A stretch of DNA of 64,000 bases. Origin: Marasmius tenuissimus (lineage: Eukaryota > Basidiomycota > Agaricomycetes > Agaricales > Marasmiaceae). Positions 12,313-23,604 of this stretch are shown piece by piece. How positions within the stretch are numbered: the first letter of the stretch is position 1; every line of letters starts with the position of its first letter. The stretch spans positions 806,001 through 870,000 of the forward strand of contig JAQOTA010000062.1 of NCBI GenBank assembly GCA_029532415.1, written 5' to 3'. The notes beneath the pieces are model-generated. The model did no database searches. It was not told the origin of the DNA and saw only the letters and a program-made list of their open reading frames with translations. The position numbers and the translations under genes are program-made.

Positions 12313-15300
12313 ACTCGGCCGATGTTATTCAGGGTGGCTGGTTCTCCGAGCTTCATATTTGGTCTACTGTACTTTTATAATTTTATCCTTGGTGAGTTCG
12401 TCCATACAATTGCTTCGTCTTTAGAGGGCCGACCAAATACCTTTCTTTGTCTTTTTAGTATTTTCGGGCTTCACACGCACATTCATTACACATTGTATCA
12501 CCTACCGTCATTCTTAGTCTTGAACTGTTGTTGTTTGCTATCTCCCTTTCAATCGTCTCCCGTTCAGACCCACGAGCACTCGCATCTACGCTTTCGTTGC
12601 CAACCAACATCTATAGTACTAGGATACATGTTACACATTACCATGCAGATACACATATTGTCAGTCCGATTTCTACGTTCTGCTTGTCAGTTTCCCCGCA
12701 CTCCACACCCTCGTACGCGTCACATCGGGTGGCTCCTTTATCTGCCCCGAGGCTGATACGAAGGGTCCAACTCCCCACTAGTTCCCCGTTGAGAAAGCAC
12801 TTTCACATGAGTTATGACTTCTGTGAAAGGGCAGAAGATAGGTCAAGGGTCGCCTCGAGGTAAACAAGTGGGGAAAGTACCTGTCACATAGATTCGGCAA
12901 AGCGCAGCGTGAGCACCGGGATCGCAAACCCTGTGGGAAGTTGCCCGATCTGCGCCTAAATGTGCAGCGATTCGCCTACAGTAATTGAAAATGAATGGAA
13001 ATGAAAACCGAAAACCGAAGTTAGATGGCTAATAGCTGTTGATCATTGAGTGCTCACTAGTCGCCGGTCGGGATAAATGGTCGCCGCCGCGTCGCCATGC
13101 TCCTCAGGCTCTAGCGTTTAATGGGGCTGGGCCTGTAACACAACTAGAGGCCGTCGCGAAGAGAACATAAGTTAATGATCCAGGCCACGGAATAGTGATT
13201 GGGTAGGATTCCGATGAGTAAAGCCCCTGGTTGGATGTATCATTATGCAGGGGCATCAGGCAGAAAAGGCGGTTGGCAGCATCCGCTCACTAGTAAAGAA
13301 TCGGCGTGTGCGGGCGTTTGCAACACGAAACAGTGAAGTCGGGCATCGTTCAAAAGTTGCTCCATCAAGTCGTCCCATCTTCTCGAAAAACAAACCGAGG
13401 CGTCGATCAAGTCGGGAGAACGCACGTAGATCCACCTGTGGCTGATTATTACTGCTCGAGATTCCCGGAATCTGAGGGTGAGCGACAATCAATATGAGCA
13501 AGGCCGCTACGGTCTTTCCTAAACGGCGATCTGCGATCGAGCGCGTCTCCTGTGGTTGAGTCAAATGAGTTGGGCGGCCAGAGCCTTGCGTTATCGTGTG
13601 CTCAAGTCGGTGCTTTTGGACCGCGTTAGCGTGAATATCGATTCCTCGCTGCAGCATTGATATGGGAGATTGGTGAGAAAAAACAGCCAACAAAGATGAC
13701 TATTCATGGATTCCGTTCAACCATTGACTCGGGCCTTGTAGAAAGTGCTCTACGGAAGGTCGAGTCAACTGAATGATCCAAGCCGTGGCTATTGGCAACA
13801 GTGATAGCAGCCGTCCCGGAGTTCCTCGAGATTCTGGAGATTGCCTTTCAAAGTTGTTGAACAATCGTGACTACGATTGGGATGGGAACGAGGACTCGAA
13901 TGCGTGGTACGAGGTGGGACCTTGCTTTGATCAGAATCAGACGACCATGAAGAATCTGAGGAAACCCAGGAGCGTGTAGACCACGATCGTATATGGAGCA
14001 CAGTCGCTGGGTTGGGGAGATTTAGAATTGCATCGACCCGTCATCCGATCCAATAAGTACTCCACTACACCTCGCTGTCTGGTACTCATGTATTGGCTGG
14101 GAGCACATAGCTTTGGCCCCTAAGGACGAGGGAGTCAGTGCCAGTGCTGTAATCAATATCCTTGGGATGGAACAACAGATTCAATGTTAGTGACTTCATG
14201 GGAGGCGTATGATTGTGTCATGAGTTTGCATGATCAGAGTAGTCGGATGACCTTCTAGCCTGGATACGAACAGAAAGTTTTGAGGGTTTTCGCAATCAGA
14301 ATATTCTGACATGGAGGTCAGTGGTCAAAGAAGGGTACACCGGTATGCCCGTCGGATGGCAACGTTGAATTTGCTAGGGTTAGGGCCAGGCACACGGGTG
14401 GCCATGGCACGTGTACCACATGGCCCTCGCGTGGATACCCGTGGCGCAAGGCCTCGGTCCATGTCAACGGGATGCCTCCATGCAACATATACCTTGATCT
14501 GTATACCGGTTCAAAAAGCTCAAGATCATCATCGGCGGAACTCAGCAGACTCTGGCACGATAGCCAGTACTTGGTCACGAACAACCCATCGCCAGCCATA
14601 CCCGCCCTTGATCCAAGCCATCCTTCCAAGGTGTAGGTGTATTCATGAATCATGTCCGGGACTTCCGACTCTGACCCGGGACTCTGTCGATGAAATGCTG
14701 AAATTGGACAGGAATCAACGCGGCTCCCCGATTCCACAGGACTGGCTATTTCAGGAGGCCAAAATGAACTGACCCGTAGCTTTGGGGTCCCATATCTTTG
14801 CAACCACCTCCTCGAAACGCGTGGTAGGGAACTTTCTCTCATTCTCTGAACCTTTCGCACGAACTGAATGGTAGCCTACAGGCTACAGCTGCCCAGGGCA
14901 TTTGCAATGATGATGAATCTTAATGATGGAGCTGTGCACTCAAGCACAAACTTCATGAACTATATTCATAAGTCATCATATCCCAGGCTATGTCAGACCT
15001 GTTGTAGCAATCAGGTCCGTCTCTACTCTCTTTTTCGGTCATGTTCCCCTGACCGGGGGGCGTTGTCCAGGTTGCGACGACAATATGGATTTCGGGACCC
15101 GTTCTTGGCCTGCAACGTAACACCGGTCAGCGCTATCCAGCTTAACGACCCCTTCCACGCGTCCAGGAATCCCAGAAACATCATCCTCCGGCTTAGATTC
15201 CTTAGCCGGGACCCAAGCGATATCCCCGTAAGCTCGCGTCTCTAGCCAACTGTTTATAAACATGGGATGTGAAATTAGTGGACCCATAAATTTCTGGTTC

Positions 15301-15650
15301 CGTTAGGTGGGTGATACTCGGGTGATAAGAGTGCACCCAACCCGGACGAAGAATCCGCCAACGTCTGTTCCCCTTCTCTCTTCCTTTCTTCTCACTTCGT
15401 CTTCGCCCACTTCTTTTTGTTCGGTACCCTTCTTCACTTCTCCCCCGACAAAAGGCTAGGCTTTGGTCGAACTTTCGTATTCTTGTTCGTAGCGGGAACT
15501 TTTTTGTCTTGAACACTCCCGGAACCCTTGACCTCCCTACACATTTAGTTTGGTACGTCATCACTGGCGTGCTCCTCATTCCAAGTCATCTAAATGACCC
15601 GGTGTTCAAGATACCCCCGCATACGCCACTCTCACTACAACTTTTTCACG
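12313..15650. other. 3.3-kb stretch without a confident gene
   Basis: The first part (12313-12860) is CT-rich and likely 3' UTR of the DUF6699 gene. Beyond it I found open frames but no recognisable protein. The best are on the minus strand at 14318-14860 (180 codons, starting with ATG) and 15039-15287 (ETRAYGDIAWVPAKE...), which could be exons of an unidentified or decayed gene. A short frame at 13773-13979 (+) is acidic and also unassigned. The pyrimidine-rich block at about 15359-15450 is probably the promoter region of the gene at 15651. A palindrome CAGAATATTCTG occurs near 14300. Confidence 0.35.
15359..15455 (+). promoter_or_regulatory. CT-rich tract upstream of the MED25-ACID-like gene
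   Basis: About 95 bases of almost pure C and T on the plus strand, roughly 200-290 bp before the ATG at 15651. Such tracts commonly mark transcription start regions of fungal genes; no TATA box was placed with confidence. Confidence 0.35.
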
Positions 15651-16821
15651 ATGGTATATCGTGTCCCAACTCAACTAGAATCATTCGTTCCGCCTCCAGG
15701 GTCTCACATCTCAAGGCCGACTGCAGCTCCCGCGATACAACCGTGGAGAGGGAGATTCATTGTGAGCGGAATGCGTGCCTCGGACGTAGGAAGCAATCAG
15801 GAAATCAAAATCACCGCACTGGAGGCTGATGGAGTGACGTGAGCTCTCACTGGGAATGCTTGTCTTCGAATTGAAAACTCAACTGATCTTCAGCCGGCCT
15901 AGGTATTGCGAGCTGTGGCCCCAGACTCTCATCTTCTCGATCACTGCACCAAGTGCTGTTCCGATTTACGCTCAGCTACAGAACTATCTAGAGACAAAGC
16001 CAGCCTCAGTTTCTCTGGCCACGTTTTTACCAGAGAGGCAGAGGGATAATGATGCCACTGCCGTCAACCAAACCAAGTTCCGAACGCTTTCCCGTTTGCT
16101 TTGGGACAGGCAACTGGTGAGCTCTGAATATGCCTTGCAGGTAATCGGTCTGAACGATAATTATCAGGTTGCGGTAGTTCCTTTTCCATTACCCTCGCAG
16201 GGTCCGTCTCCACCCAACAGTCCCAGTGGTCCAAGCGCGGGATCAGGTGCTGGGCTCCTCATCTACCCTGTCCCTACTTCTACCGCAATGCTCCTCGGGG
16301 CTGTTTTCATCGCCGAACCATTTCCCGATTTCGTTTATTCCGCTCAGAATCCTCCTTTTTCCTACACTGCCATGAGTCCAGGCGGCTCTGGCTACCGCGG
16401 AGAGCCGTCCGTTCCAATTTCACCCACCGTGATTCAATCACACACAAGGCAGCTCCAGAACGTCCGCTCAGGCTCCCTTTCTTACCAACAATCACACGCT
16501 CATTCTCCACAACGACACGCTCCTTACGATCAGAATTATCGTCATTCAATTAGCCCAATCTCTCCAGCGGGCCATGAACAGAGCTTGACGCCCTCCAGCA
16601 ACGTCAACATATCATACAGCAGCACGGGTGTAACCAATCCACCAGCCGGTTACGCCGATCCTAATCTTTATCAACAATCATCGAGCTCTAGTCACCACCA
16701 TACGCAAGCCGTCTCTCCTTCCAACGCTAATAGGTCCGGGAGAGACGATTCTAGATCAAGGACCTCCGGATACCAATACACAAGCGGACATTCCAGTGGA
16801 CATACCCATTACGGCGAGTAA
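15651..16821 (+). CDS. MED25 ACID/PTOV-like protein with a disordered tail, 371 aa
   Basis: Two exons, 15651-15838 and 15894-16821, with a good GTGAGC donor. Residues about 31-215 read like the activator-interacting domain of Mediator subunit MED25: a Trp-Arg-Gly opening strand (PWRGRFIVSG), then ELWPQTLIFSI (compare the QWPQKLI pattern of MED25), a helix, a segment with LSRLLWDRQLV, and a hydrophobic strand pair ending in GAVFIAEPFPDF. The remaining 155 residues are Ser/His/Tyr/Gln/Pro-rich and look intrinsically disordered. If the match is right, the protein binds transactivators, either as a separate Mediator-associated subunit or as an adaptor. There is no VWA domain in the same gene, unlike metazoan and plant MED25. 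A SPOC-type barrel is an alternative reading, since the folds are related. The assignment comes from pattern memory only. Confidence 0.78.
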
Positions 16822-17162
16822 ATAGCCTTCTAGATTCATTCTACAACACAAGGTGCAACTATACCCTATACCCCTCGATTCGCACCTTTCGAATTCTCTG
16901 TATCAATACTTATTTCGATGTTCTCAAAGTTTCCCCGTTGCTCTAGATACGTATACCCCAGCCATACCCTCCACACAAGTGCTGTTCTCTGCTGTCTCTT
17001 TCACGTTTTCGTATGCTGTCCCATACTGCGAACCCTATACCTATACCCCTCCTTGTAGCTAGTATTTGGCTGTTTGTTGTTTATACAAATTTCAATGTAT
17101 TCATATTGTTTCGACCTTTCGCGATGTACATATGTATCGGAACTTCCCCATACAAGCATCCG
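16822..17162. other. Intergenic between convergent genes
   Basis: A spacer holding two 3' UTRs, with many short CTATACC/TATACC-like words. No gene seen. Confidence 0.5.
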
Positions 17163-17996
17163 CTATCCAAGATGTTCAGTGTCCGAGTTTTGTGAAGATT
17201 GCACAGCGACTTCGCGTCCTTTACGCTCTTGCTTGAATTGCCGAGGAAGAAGTGCCAGACCGCCCAAGTATAGAGTCCAAAATATCTACGTCAGAGTGTC
17301 AGTGGTCGAGTTGGAAACTAGACGCGTCTAACGCACAACAACCAACGCAATCCAAGCGTTTTTTGCCGACGCGGGAACCACATGTAGTCCCCCCAAGGCG
17401 AAGGCCCATTCGATGAACAGACCATAGTGAACCTAGATGCGCAGGAAGGTGTGGGGAAGGAAGGTCAGGAGGTACTCATTTGCAACGGACGCGTTAGATT
17501 CGCACCTGAGAAGCCGCCAGCACGAAAATGGCAAGTCCCAAAAATCCATGGAAATAATTCTGCGGAGGTCTTGTACCCGTGCCAAATGGACTGGGAGTTT
17601 TGACCCAGTGGACAAAAATACCAACGAGCAATTGCGCGACGTAAAGAATCAGTAATGCGAGTCCCATTTTCTGGTGCGGGTCGATGAAGTGTCCCGTCTG
17701 GAGTTCTTCCGCGCTTTTCCAACCGTAATACCAGCCAGTGAATATGACGGGTCCGGCGACGAAGGTTTGAAAGGCGGCGTGCATGGAGAACCACCTAGGA
17801 GGTGCAATGGTAGAACAGTCCAAGTCAGATGCTGGAGAAGCTGGACTCAATATTGATCTTACCTATTGGTAAACGTCCTTGTATACCGTGCTACAAGCAC
17901 TCCTACGGGAAGGAGAATTAAGAATCCCGTTGCACAGAGGATGGCATGTTGCCGCACTTGTCGTTCGATAGGTGAGAGCGGAAAGTCTGAGGACAT
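17163..17996 (-). CDS. Cytochrome b561-type transmembrane protein, 213 aa
   Basis: Minus-strand exons 17996-17863, 17794-17506, 17432-17337 and 17285-17163 join in phase. The protein has about five to six hydrophobic segments and the histidine pattern of the cytochrome b561/ferric-reductase core: a His in the second helix (SMHAAFQ), HFIDPHQKMG between helices, FVHWVK, then YFHGFLG and VHYGL. These His residues would ligate two b-type haems for electron transfer across a membrane. There is no DOMON haem domain and no signal peptide, so this is a stand-alone b561 module. The C-terminus is a short charged cytosolic tail (FKQERKGREV). Substrate and partner are unknown. Confidence 0.85.
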
Positions 17997-18866
17997 GTTT
18001 AATATATAGTACGACTTTCAAGCCTTCACCCAAGTGTTTTATACCCATTCCTTGATCGGTGGCCCAAGCGAATGAGGGATTGACTTTCCCATCACCCTGG
18101 GACAATTTTGACCACTCAGGAATTTTACTTGACCTGATTGGTTACGGTGGTGACTATTCTTGAAGTCTTTTTCCCATACTAACTGCGATCTTTCACAACC
18201 TTCGGTCATGAAATGAATCATATCACACCTCGTGGCGACGAGTACTCAGAGAGTCTATTCTTGCTCTGTCGTTGGTCGATGGCTCTATAACGGAGTTGAC
18301 TCTTCCAGTGATTGAACGTTGAACCCTACTGGACGCGTCATTAGAAGAAGGATACATTTTTGGCTCGTCCTGAACAGCACGCACATGTTTCAATCCCTCG
18401 GAGAGACGAAAACCAGAAGTATAGCACTCGAAGGTGACGGTCAAACATTGAGTAACAACGCGTCGCGTTCATCACGTGCTTGCTGCCCCTTTTCTCCCAT
18501 TCATTGTCAATCACTGGGGACAGAAGGCGTCCTCTATACAACTAGACTGGAGACCTAGTCTGCGCACAGGTGTGGGGCTCCTTCCCCACCACTGGACATG
18601 AGGTACGAGGGTCCGTGAAGCGATTGGGTCTCTAGTCTGCCAAGGTCTGGTCCGTTCCATGTTTGAATTGCCACTATCGAAGGCACAACCAACAAGGTAT
18701 ATAACCGCTATCAGAACGCGTACAAAGCTATAAACTAAAATCATAAAAAACAATTCTTTAAACCAAAGGAATATGTACTCATACCTCGAGAGAGAAAAGG
18801 ACAACAAGAACCGCATCAACATCCAATATACAATACATTCACAACTGAACTTCTTCCATCCCATCT
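17997..18866. other. Intergenic between two minus-strand genes
   Basis: This holds the upstream region of the b561 gene and the 3' region of the kinesin gene. Frames here are short and unconvincing. A/T-rich around 18720-18780. Confidence 0.45.
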
Positions 18867-21800
18867 TCAAACCAACAACTTTCTCTTCCCCTTCTTCGTC
18901 GGCGCAGCCAACGGCTCCTCATCATCACTCCCATACACCACAACCACCTTCGCCCTCTTCGCAGGCGTCCCACCACCACCACCCTCCTCCAAATCATCCT
19001 CCTCCAACCGTCGCTTATTCGGAGAACACCCCGAACCCGCCCCCACACCCGCATTCGTAATCTCAACCCCAAACTGCCCAAACAAACTCGTCGCAACCTC
19101 ATCCACATCCATCTGATCGTCAGATAGGGGATTCTCCTTTTCTTCTTCTTCTCCTCCTTCCTCCACTGCGTCCCGACTACTCTGCTTCTTCTTCTCCAGC
19201 TTCCTCTCGGCCTTGGTCTTCTTGTTCTTCGTCCGTTTCGGTGACGGCACAAACGGTCTCTCGTTCTTCACGGCCCATTCAATTTCGATTATTCTATATT
19301 AGAAAGGGGAGTAGGATAGGGGGAAACGAGTGTGCGTGGGGACAAACGAGTGTGGATGGGTGAGGTGGTGACAAACGAGTGTGCGGGGGGAGAGGGAGGG
19401 AGGGAAATTATGTGGAAGAAGAGGAAGATCCAGAGTGAGATAATTTATACAAAAAAACATGAATAACAAAGAGCATCCACCTCTCTTTCAGCTTGATATT
19501 ATCCGGTACGTAAGTCTCCGCTTTGCGGTACAGGTCCAACGCCACTTGGAGGTCGCCCCTAGCGATTGAAAGAGGTCAGAACTCCATTCGCATTGAAGGG
19601 AGAGACACCATACTTCTCCGAATGAGCCCTCGCAAGAGCAACATACGCTCTCCCAGTCTTCTTCTTCGACACAGGCGAAAGTGCAGCAACAAGCTTCGCT
19701 TCCTTATCTCCGCGTTCACTGTTAAACGTCAAACTCTCAGTTAGCGTCCCCCCCAGAAAAAAAGAAAGCGTGCACGCACTACTTCTTCTCCAACTCCTGC
19801 AACCTCGCTTGCAACTCATTATCCATATCCTTATGTCTCTTCAACAACGGAGTCAACACACCCGGAGGTAACGGTTTCGCTTCCTCCTTCCTAGGCGACC
19901 TCGACTTGCTCCGCGTCCGGGAACGTCTCCTCGAAGGTGTCCCAGAGCCAGAGCCGGAGGACGCTTCAACACTAGCACGTTCTTCCTTCTCCTTCTCCTT
20001 AACCTCACGTTCCCGCTCCCGCTCCCGTTCCTCCAATCTACGAGCCACCTCTACCTCAACAGCTTTCGAAATCTACCAGGACCCGCCCCCTCTTCAGTAC
20101 CTAAAACTGGAACCGAGACAAGACAACACCAACTCACCCGTTCATTAATCTCCTCCTCCGTCAACCCAAGCCCAGAAAACCCCGATCCCGTAGACTGCGA
20201 AGTCGCAATCCCCTCCGGAATCTGCATCAACGGAGCCGTCATAGGTTGAAACGCAAACGCAGACGACACTCGAGACACACGCGGTCGAGGAACCGGGACT
20301 AGAGAGGGTCTTCCACGACGTATCGGTATCGGGGGTTGTTCCAGAGTCGTTGGAGGAGGTGCTGGTGCTGTAGGTTGCGTCGCGATAGCCTTGACAGTGA
20401 CGGGTTGTTGGGGAGGTCGGTGGATGTTGAGTGCGGCAAAGTGGGGTTTGACGACGGGTCGGTTTTCTGAGAGAGAGGAGAGAGAGATGTTGTCAGTTTG
20501 AGTAGAATGAACCTTAGAAGCCTTCGTACCTTGCTCATTGACAACGGGCTTGTTCTCAATCTTCTTCGTCTGAGTAGCAAATCTACAGAGAAACGAGGCA
20601 CCGATACTCAGCAACGCGGGAGCAAAAAAAGGCTCAAAACGTACTTCAAAGTATTCACAGTATCACTCCTAAACTTCACTCCAGGCGCCAAATTACAGAT
20701 CAACAACCCCAGAGACGAACCACCAAGAGCATCTTGCAATATCCGAGTGAGCTTCGACTCTCGGTAGGGTATCCGGGACTAAGTAGTAGTAGTAACACCG
20801 TCAACGAAAAAAAAAGGGGGATCGACAAGGCACACCTACCTGTCCACTGTTAAGCGCATGTACGACTTTCCCGAGAACACTCAGACTCTTGTTGATAGCA
20901 GAGGACTCTTGCATCCTGGTATGGTCGTTGCCCGTCATCTATCGGTATCGGGTAAAAAACACTATCAGTTTCACATGTTACATATCGAGACTTTGAGGGA
21001 GGGAGGGAGAGGACGAAAAAAAGAAAGAAGAGCACCTTGTTGTTCTCAGACCCTGCTAGATCGACGAGGTTTAGTTTACCGGTCAAGGCTTTCGATACCA
21101 AAAATCAGAGGTGTGTTGACGAGATATGATATGATATGTGAAGGCTTACTCGTATTCCTGACAGGATCTAGCATCTTAACTTCAATCGTTAGGACTGCAT
21201 GTGACCTAGAGGAAGCACGGTTCAAATTGGTCGCGCCCACTGAGCGGTTCTTGGTCGCTTCACTATATATGTGGGGAGGGAGGGGGGTGGAGGTGAGTGA
21301 CGCTAGACAAAATCACAGACGGGGCCCCAACATACGTATAGATCCCATCAAACTCCTCTTCATTAACGATAGGTATCGAGCTGAGATTAGCGACAAACAC
21401 TTGTCCGTCGCATTCACGAACGGGTAACTTGGGGGCCTGTACACGCAACACCCGTTAGTCTCACTCTCAACGCCGGAGTGAATAATGTGCCACCTACGTT
21501 CTCTCTGTTGACGAGAAGATCATACACCTCGTCTTTGTATATCTCCATATACGAAACCGATAACGAAGTCTGATATTGTGGGTATGCGTTTCGTCTCTCA
21601 AAGAGTGTCTGTCGTTCGTACAAGTCAGAACAGTTGAGTACTGTTTCCCCACTGATTCTGAGAGGTAAGAAACCTACCGTCACCGCTCTTGGAATAACGC
21701 CTGGTTGAGCTTTAGTTCCTTGCATGGTATGGGTCTTGCCTGAGGAAGTGACACCGTAGGCGAAGATGGTAACCGTCTAGGATAAGGGCGTTAGACATGT

Positions 21801-22197
21801 AGCGGCCCTCTCGACGACGACGATAAAAACGCACCACTCCGCTATAAACGACATCCATCAACGGTAACACATCACGTTCGAAAACCTCCTCCTGCGTCGA
21901 TGCTTGGTCATAGCAACTGCTAAATCTAAGTGGCCAGTGGCAAGTGTCAAAATCCCAGCAACAACGAAGGGGGGTGGGAGGGGGGAGAAGGGAAAAGAAA
22001 ACGCACGGATACTTGAACAGCTCTGTGGGATCCCTGGGATTGGGCACACTGATATAACTCGTTCCAGGTGTAGAGAATGAAGTGGACGAGGACGAGTTGT
22101 CAGTTGGATGACAGACTTGAATGGCACCGTCGTCGACCTCGCCCTCGATTCTTGGTCTTAGGCGAGCGATGATTCGAACTTTGTGCGCATTCGCCAT
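18867..22197 (-). CDS. Kinesin-10 (Kid/KIF22-like) motor protein, 757 aa
   Basis: Fifteen exons on the minus strand: 22197-22007, 21925-21835, 21776-21678, 21608-21498, 21436-21336, 21262-21150, 21088-21036, 20938-20840, 20778-20645, 20582-20530, 20466-20138, 20072-19783, 19718-19614, 19558-19481, 19293-18867. The N-terminal 350 residues form a kinesin motor: P-loop GVTSSGKT (102-109), NRASSRSH, DLAGSE. NRSVGATNLN, the GN after the switch II region and KIENKPVVNE fit kinesin-10 best. That family drives plus-end chromosome-arm movement in mitosis. After a proline-rich linker come an Arg/Glu coiled coil (RRLEERERERERE), an RS-rich basic piece, and a short helical pair (ALDLYRKAETYVPDN) that resembles a TPR hairpin. 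The acidic/basic tail has nuclear-localisation-like KRTKNKK and PAKRAK. Confidence 0.9.
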
Positions 22198-22310
22198 CGT
22201 TCTAAAAAAGGTAAAGTCGCCAGCGGGGGGAAAGGGAGTGCAGGGGAGGGCGAGGGGGTGGGTGTTGAGTTTGAAAGTCCGTAAACGGAATCAGAACGCG
22301 TTCGATCAAG

Positions 22311-22608
22311 TCACGTGTGCGTCTCGAACAATCTTCCTAATTTGGTATAGATGCCGACCGAAGAATCCCACACGCCGGACAACCCCAGGGTGTTCACTTT
22401 GCTCTCAACATCCACGACAACGGGCAAGGCTTCGACGTTCTCTGTAGTCAATTCGCTCAGACACAACTCGGCTGGGTCTCTCTCGAATACCTCTCTCGCG
22501 GAACGCCCTCTGTGAAATTGTCAGTTACTCATCGCGTTCTGACTACGTGTCATACCTATTACTGACACGGTTCACCCCCTCTGCGCCTTTACCACCAGCG
22601 ACCACCAT
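22311..22608 (-). CDS. Possible 83-aa protein antisense to the SPC3 start
   Basis: On the minus strand, 22608-22556 joined to 22509-22311 gives an in-phase frame whose second exon runs 66 codons with a natural-looking mix (for example ELTTENVEALPVVVDVESK). Its ATG would overlap the SPC3 start codon on the other strand. The region must also hold the promoters of SPC3 and the kinesin gene. A chance open frame is quite possible. Confidence 0.2.
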
Positions 22609-23367
22609 GCACAGCATATTCACCAGAATAAACAATGTCTCCGCTCTACTCTCGTCCTGCATGATGGGCCTACTCGCCGCGATCGCTCTCTCTTCACTCC
22701 TCCTCGCTGCCGACCCCAAAGGAGACCTGTCCATCGCTTCGGTCAAAGTGTACGCAAAAGGCCTTGAATCCAGCTTTTTTGTCGACTGTTGAACCCCGTC
22801 CCTAGATTCCCCTCGAAGACACCTAGATATCCCAGACGAAAACAAGAACTGGCGTTTGTCAACTTTAACGTGACTGCTGGTGCGTTCGATTCGGGTTGGT
22901 TTGGTCTAGTCTATTAGCTGACGAAACCTCCCCTCCCCTCTGTGTAGACCTTTCCCCACTATTCAACTGGAACACAAAACAACTATTCGTATCTCTCGAA
23001 GCAGAATACGAGAACGTCCAAGGTGTACGTCCCAAAAAACCTCCCCTCCCCCACCCACACACTCATTCCCGATCCAGGTCAAGAACGAAGTCGTCATCTG
23101 GGACCGAATCATCCGTTCAAAAGAAGACGCAAACATCAGAGTCGTAGGTAAAAACAAATACGCATTCCGGGAGATTTCTAGTTCGTTCAAGTACGTATCC
23201 ATATTCCCCTCGTTTGGACTATGGACTGACAAGACAACCAAAGGAAAATCCCAACGGCGGAATACACTCTCAAGTACAACGTGATGCCGTATGTCGGTTT
23301 GTTGACCTACGGGGAAGCAGCGAGGACGAAGGAGCCTGTTGCGTTCCAGATGGAGGAGCGGGTTTAA
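22607..23367 (+). CDS. SPC3: Signal peptidase complex subunit 3 (SPC22/23), 176 aa
   Basis: Five exons: 22607-22749, 22806-22879, 22948-23024, 23078-23190, 23244-23367. The protein starts MHSIFTRINN, has one membrane anchor (about residues 15-35, LSSCMMGLLAAIALSSLLLA), and then the conserved lumenal part with DLSPLFNWNTKQLFV, EVVIWDRII and YNVMPYVGLLTYGE. These are hallmarks of SPC3. The protein is a type II ER membrane subunit required for signal-peptide cleavage by the Sec11-containing complex. Length is typical. Exon 3 ends at 23024 rather than two bases earlier because only that choice restores the conserved frame in exon 4. Confidence 0.95.
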
Positions 23368-23604
23368 TACACGATTCCGGGGGGAGTGTAATGAAAGTTG
23401 TTTCTAGTCGTATCGATACTCGCGCGCCGTGAACGATTATTGTAATGTAGATGGTCTTTTTTATATTGGTATGAAAGAGCTATTTATCAAAGAATGCTCA
23501 ATCACGTTTTGCCTCGCCCTTTGGTATGTCAATGTTCCATTTTCCAATCAAGAGGCTAGAGGGTAAGGATGAGTTCCTGTATCATGACAAGAACGCGTGA
23601 AAAC

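Noticed and set aside
14290..14315. Palindrome CAGAATATTCTG resembling a heat-shock element
   Set aside because: A single 12-base palindrome in a gene-poor region with no nearby promoter; expected by chance.
22351..22515. Plus-strand ATG frame (MPTEESHT...) upstream of SPC3 considered as an extended SPC3 start
   Set aside because: SPC3 proteins start directly before the membrane anchor (MHSIFTR...). The upstream frame cannot be joined without loss of phase and has no family resemblance.
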